This document shows, piece after piece, positions 62,614 through 64,000 of a DNA stretch of 64,000 nucleotides. Location of the stretch: assembly GCA_963794215.1 (NCBI GenBank), contig CAWCCQ010000002.1, positions 372,001 to 436,000 of the forward strand. Reading direction: 5' to 3'. The translations under genes were made by a program, and so were the position numbers. Position 1 is the stretch's first letter; every line of letters starts with the position of its first letter. The notes under the pieces were generated by a model. That model worked only from the letters and a program-made list of their open reading frames with translations, was not told where the DNA came from and searched no databases. The stretch is from DATKRB01 sp963794215 (GTDB lineage Bacteria > Actinomycetota > Acidimicrobiia > Acidimicrobiales > RAAP-2).

Positions 62614-63981
62614 TCAGGCCAGTGCCCGCGCGGTTCGGCCGACCAGCTCGACGGTGTCGGCCACTCGGCGCGCACACTCGTTCTCGTCGGCCGCCTCGAC
62701 GTTGAGCCGGAGCAAGGGCTCGGTGTTCGAGGGGCGCAGGTTGTACCACCAGCTTCCGTGGTCCACGGTCAATCCGTCGAGACGATCGATTGCTCCGCCG
62801 CGCTCGGCCTCGAGCGCGGCCACCGACTCGACCGTGCGCGCCGGGTCGGGTACCTCGGTATTGATCTCCCCCGAGTCGGCATAGCGCCGGTAGGGCTCGA
62901 GCAGCTCGGACAGCGGCACCGCGGCCAAGCTCATCAGCTCGAGCACGACCAACGCGGTGATGATGCCCGAGTCGGCCCGGTAGTTGTCACGGAAGTAATA
63001 GTGCCCGGAGTGCTCTCCGCCAAAGATGGCGCCCGTCTCCGCCATCACCTGCTTGATGTAGGAGTGGCCGACCCGGGTCCGGATGGGCACGCCGCCGTGC
63101 TCGAGGATCACCTCGGGCACCACGTGGGAGCAGATGAGGTTGTACAGCACCGTGGACCCGGGGTGCTTGGAGAGCATGGAGGCGGCAACCAGCGCGGTCG
63201 TGAGCGATCCCGAGACGAGCTCGGCCCGCTCGTCGACCAAAAAGACCCGGTCGGCGTCACCGTCGAACGCCAGCCCCACGTCCGCACCGCGCTCGAGCAC
63301 GGCGGCCTTGAGGTCGCGCAGGTTCTCGGGCTGGATCGGGTCGGCCGGATGGTTGGGGAACGTGCCGTCGAGCTCGCCGTAGAGGATCTCCACGTCGAAC
63401 GGGAGGCCCGCAAACGCGCGGGGGACGACCAGGCCACCCATGCCGTTCGCCGTGTCAGCCACGATCTTGAGCGGCGCCAGCACGCGCACGTCGACGAAGG
63501 AGCGCACGTGGTCGGCCCATTCGTCCAACAGATCGAGGTGGTCGAGCGGGGCCAGCTCACTCGAGATGGGCGGGTGGGCGAGGAGCTGCTCGGTGAGCTC
63601 GGCGATCTCGGTCAGCCCGGTGTCCGCGCCAATCGGTCGAGCGCCCGCCAGGCACAGCTTGATCCCGTTGTAACCGGCGGGGTTGTGCGAGGCGGTGAAC
63701 ATGGCGCCCGGTGCGTCCAGGCGCCCCGAGGCGAAGTACAAGAAGTCGGTCGAGGCCATACCGAGGTCGGTGACCGCCGATCCCTGCGAACGAGCTCCTT
63801 CGATGAACGCCGCACTGAGCTCCACCCCCGACGCCCGCATGTCACGGGCGACGAGCAGGCGGGGCGCCTTGGTAAACCGTGCAACCGCTGCCCCGATCGC
63901 ACGGCACAGGCTGGCGTCGAGCTGGTCGGGAACCGTGCCTCGGATGTCGTAGGCCTTGAACACGAGTCCAGGTTCACCCAT
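62614..63981 (-). CDS. manB: Phosphomannomutase/phosphoglucomutase
   Basis: The 455-aa protein is a complete alpha-D-phosphohexomutase: KAYDIRGTVPDQLDASLCRA, phospho-Ser loop MFTASHNPAGYNGIKLCLAG, metal loop GLAFDGDADRVFLVDERAEL, sugar-binding loop IFGGEHSGHYYFRDNYRADS and phosphate-site RPSNTEPLLRLNVEAADENE. It converts mannose-6-P or glucose-6-P to the 1-phosphate. The start ATG at 63981 lies just inside the window edge. It heads an operon with the Trm112-like and PGI/PMI-like genes. Confidence 0.96.
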   Translation of the reverse strand: MGEPGLVFKAYDIRGTVPDQLDASLCRAIGAAVARFTKAPRLLVARDMRASGVELSAAFIEGARSQGSAVTDLGMASTDFLYFASGRLDAPGAMFTASHNPAGYNGIKLCLAGARPIGADTGLTEIAELTEQLLAHPPISSELAPLDHLDLLDEWADHVRSFVDVRVLAPLKIVADTANGMGGLVVPRAFAGLPFDVEILYGELDGTFPNHPADPIQPENLRDLKAAVLERGADVGLAFDGDADRVFLVDERAELVSGSLTTALVAASMLSKHPGSTVLYNLICSHVVPEVILEHGGVPIRTRVGHSYIKQVMAETGAIFGGEHSGHYYFRDNYRADSGIITALVVLELMSLAAVPLSELLEPYRRYADSGEINTEVPDPARTVESVAALEAERGGAIDRLDGLTVDHGSWWYNLRPSNTEPLLRLNVEAADENECARRVADTVELVGRTARALA

Positions 63982-64000
63982 GGCTCGGCAAGACTACCCG

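Overview
The window is a GC-rich chromosomal segment of a bacterium that looks like an actinobacterium. I infer an uncultured Acidimicrobiia-like lineage, but no rRNA or other marker here proves it. The evidence for Actinobacteriota is the combination of F420-type oxidoreductases (LLM, DDN-like and PPOX-like), a mycofactocin-type SDR, a mycothiol-type DinB-like protein, DUF2510, a bioB followed by a BsaP-like small protein, two P450/ferredoxin pairs, and many GTG starts. No tRNA, rRNA, CRISPR array, insertion sequence or phage gene was found.

Layout. 0-5.7 kb: the 3' end of guaB, a frameshifted HAD phosphatase, a secreted branched-chain amino-acid type binding protein, a PhzF-like isomerase and an MGT-type glycosyltransferase. 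5.8-9.3 kb: a decayed stretch with two multiply broken methyltransferases and a broken membrane protein, between a 53-aa membrane protein and a PRC-barrel-like protein. 9.8-15 kb: a DUF1345-like membrane protein, a ClpX-type zinc-finger/HTH regulator with an inverted repeat over its start codon, and a minus-strand block (P450, ferredoxin, DUF35 protein, Ltp2-like thiolase) resembling steroid or lipid side-chain catabolism. 15-25 kb: MFS exporter, a PadR/ABC exporter operon, an NYN protein, a second ClpX-type zinc-finger/HTH regulator with a repeat-rich operator, a methyltransferase and an FtsX-like permease. 25-33 kb: ferritin-like protein, a second P450/ferredoxin pair, an RNase-H-fold protein, SHOCT and SnoaL proteins, and an ECF sigma/anti-sigma pair behind a COG4315 protein and a fatty acid hydroxylase-like protein.

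33-44 kb is a catabolic block on the minus strand (mycofactocin-type SDR, DDN-like protein, FadE34-like fused acyl-CoA dehydrogenase, LLM oxidoreductase, amidohydrolase), followed by an alpha/beta hydrolase, ABC-F ATPase and enoyl-CoA hydratase. 44-52 kb: AIM24-like protein, aquaporin, an orphan DNA adenine methylase, PPK2, acyl desaturase, amidase and an acyl-CoA dehydrogenase. 52-64 kb is clean housekeeping DNA: bioB-bsaP facing bioD, an archaeal-type riboflavin synthase, a GT2-GtrA fusion, a two-component system, a PPOX-type protein, a 26-bp tandem repeat array before a YgjP-like metallopeptidase, a thiolase, and manB-trm112-like-pgi/pmi.

About 25 apparent single-base frameshifts break otherwise well-conserved proteins between 1 and 52 kb, and none are seen from 52 to 64 kb. 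Single-shift genes are annotated as whole genes with the shift noted, because consensus error is as likely as real inactivation. Genes with several lesions are called pseudogenes.
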